A DNA stretch of 15,242 nucleotides. Origin: Promethearchaeota archaeon (GTDB taxonomy: Archaea; Asgardarchaeota; Lokiarchaeia; Sigyniarchaeales; SOKP01). The notes beneath the pieces were generated by a model. That model was given only the letters and a program-made list of their open reading frames with translations, was not told where the DNA came from and did not search any database. Positions 14,572 to 15,242 of the stretch are shown here, piece by piece. Every line of letters starts with the position of its first letter. The first letter of the stretch is position 1. The position numbers and the translations under genes are program-made. Where the stretch lies: positions 1 to 15,242 of the forward strand of contig JAHLWE010000256.1 in NCBI GenBank assembly GCA_019058135.1, in the 5' to 3' direction.

Positions 14572-15201
14572 ATGCAATTAGTTGAATTTTCTTATGAAAA
14601 ATTTCGATCGATAAAAGATAAAATATCAATACCAATTCATAAGATATCAGTATTTATTGGTGAAAATGGTGGAGGAAAGACAACTACATTAGATGCATTA
14701 GATTTATTTTTCGATTTAGAAAAAATAATTGAAGAAAAGGACTTAAATAATAATTTTAAGATATCTAAAGATTTAGAAATATTTTTTATAGGTCAATTTA
14801 CATTAAATGAGAAAGACCAAGAATTTTTTCAAAAATTTGATCCGGATATTAAAAACCAAATTATCTTAAGTAAAAAGTTTAATTTAATTGAAAAAATGAC
14901 TAAATATTTTATTAATTGTAAAGGAACGGGAACAAAATTGGATAATTTAGAATTAGGTGGAAGAAAAAAACCATATGAGGATCTATGTGATGAATACAAA
15001 ATATCACATAAAGGTAAAAATATTGAAAAAATGAAAGAAAGCTTAAGAAAAAAATGTAATGAATTGCCAAAAGATAAATATATTCAAAAAATTATCACAA
15101 AATCTGATTTGGAACCATTTTTACCAAAATATATTCTATTTTCATCTGAAACAGCATTTGATCCAAAAGTTAAAATTATTGAAATATTAAGAGAGCCATA
15201 G
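14572..15201 (+). CDS. RecF/OLD-like P-loop ATPase, N-terminal part, interrupted by an in-frame TAG
   Basis: The 209-aa frame begins with FSYEKFRSIKDKISIPI, the beta-rich start of RecF/OLD/SMC-type ATPases, then Walker A GENGGGKT (30-37) and LDALDLFF. The remainder (about 50-209) is charged and mainly helical, as in the lobes between Walker A and the signature of such proteins. No ABC signature, Walker B or Toprim domain occurs before TAG at 15199-15201, so the domain is incomplete. After that TAG the same frame stays open to the window edge (KKKIHDIDISNEF), so this may be a nonsense-disrupted gene, a codon read through, or a sequencing error. It lies 50 bases after rad50 on the same strand and may be a fifth member of that operon. 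OLD-family proteins are often nucleases or defence factors, but nothing here shows that. Confidence 0.7.
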   Translation: MQLVEFSYEKFRSIKDKISIPIHKISVFIGENGGGKTTTLDALDLFFDLEKIIEEKDLNNNFKISKDLEIFFIGQFTLNEKDQEFFQKFDPDIKNQIILSKKFNLIEKMTKYFINCKGTGTKLDNLELGGRKKPYEDLCDEYKISHKGKNIEKMKESLRKKCNELPKDKYIQKIITKSDLEPFLPKYILFSSETAFDPKVKIIEILREP

Positions 15202-15242
15202 AAAAAAAAAATACATGATATAGATATTAGTAATGAATTTAA

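Overview
This is an AT-rich window (about 30% G+C by eye) that reads as archaeal chromosome. The archaeal signs are the nurA-herA-mre11-rad50 DNA-end-processing cluster, TATA-like boxes a short distance upstream of several genes, and T-tract rather than hairpin terminators. The gene mix best fits an anaerobic Asgard archaeon of the Lokiarchaeota type: two Rpn11-like JAMM proteins, a CooC ATPase of CO dehydrogenase maturation, and an oxygen-independent B12-type ribonucleotide reductase. That assignment is inference from gene content and base composition, not proof.

Left part (1-1810): a membrane protein gene on the minus strand runs off the left edge. It is transcribed divergently from cooC (+), which is followed by a small winged-helix-like gene (+). 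These converge on the next block.

Middle-left (1811-5542, minus strand): two tandem, equal-length (471 aa) paralogues, each with an N-terminal Rpn11/CSN5-type JAMM metalloprotease domain and a long C-terminal coiled coil, probably one transcript. Upstream of them lies a 229-aa protein of unknown function with a C-terminal zinc ribbon. This block is the least conventional part of the window and the best candidate for an undescribed system, possibly a paired JAMM complex acting on ubiquitin-like conjugates.

Middle (5872-8133, +): an adenosylcobalamin-dependent class II ribonucleotide reductase with an added N-terminal ATP-cone.

Right part (8385-15242, +): nurA, herA, mre11 and rad50 are closely spaced in one direction, followed by a fifth, RecF/OLD-like ATPase gene. 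HerA-NurA and Mre11-Rad50 process double-strand DNA ends for recombination. The true mre11 N-terminus lies upstream of the first ATG and appears to begin at an AUA codon behind a good Shine-Dalgarno sequence. The last ATPase frame is interrupted by an in-frame TAG, after which the frame stays open to the window edge.

I saw no tRNA, rRNA, CRISPR array, insertion sequence or attachment site.
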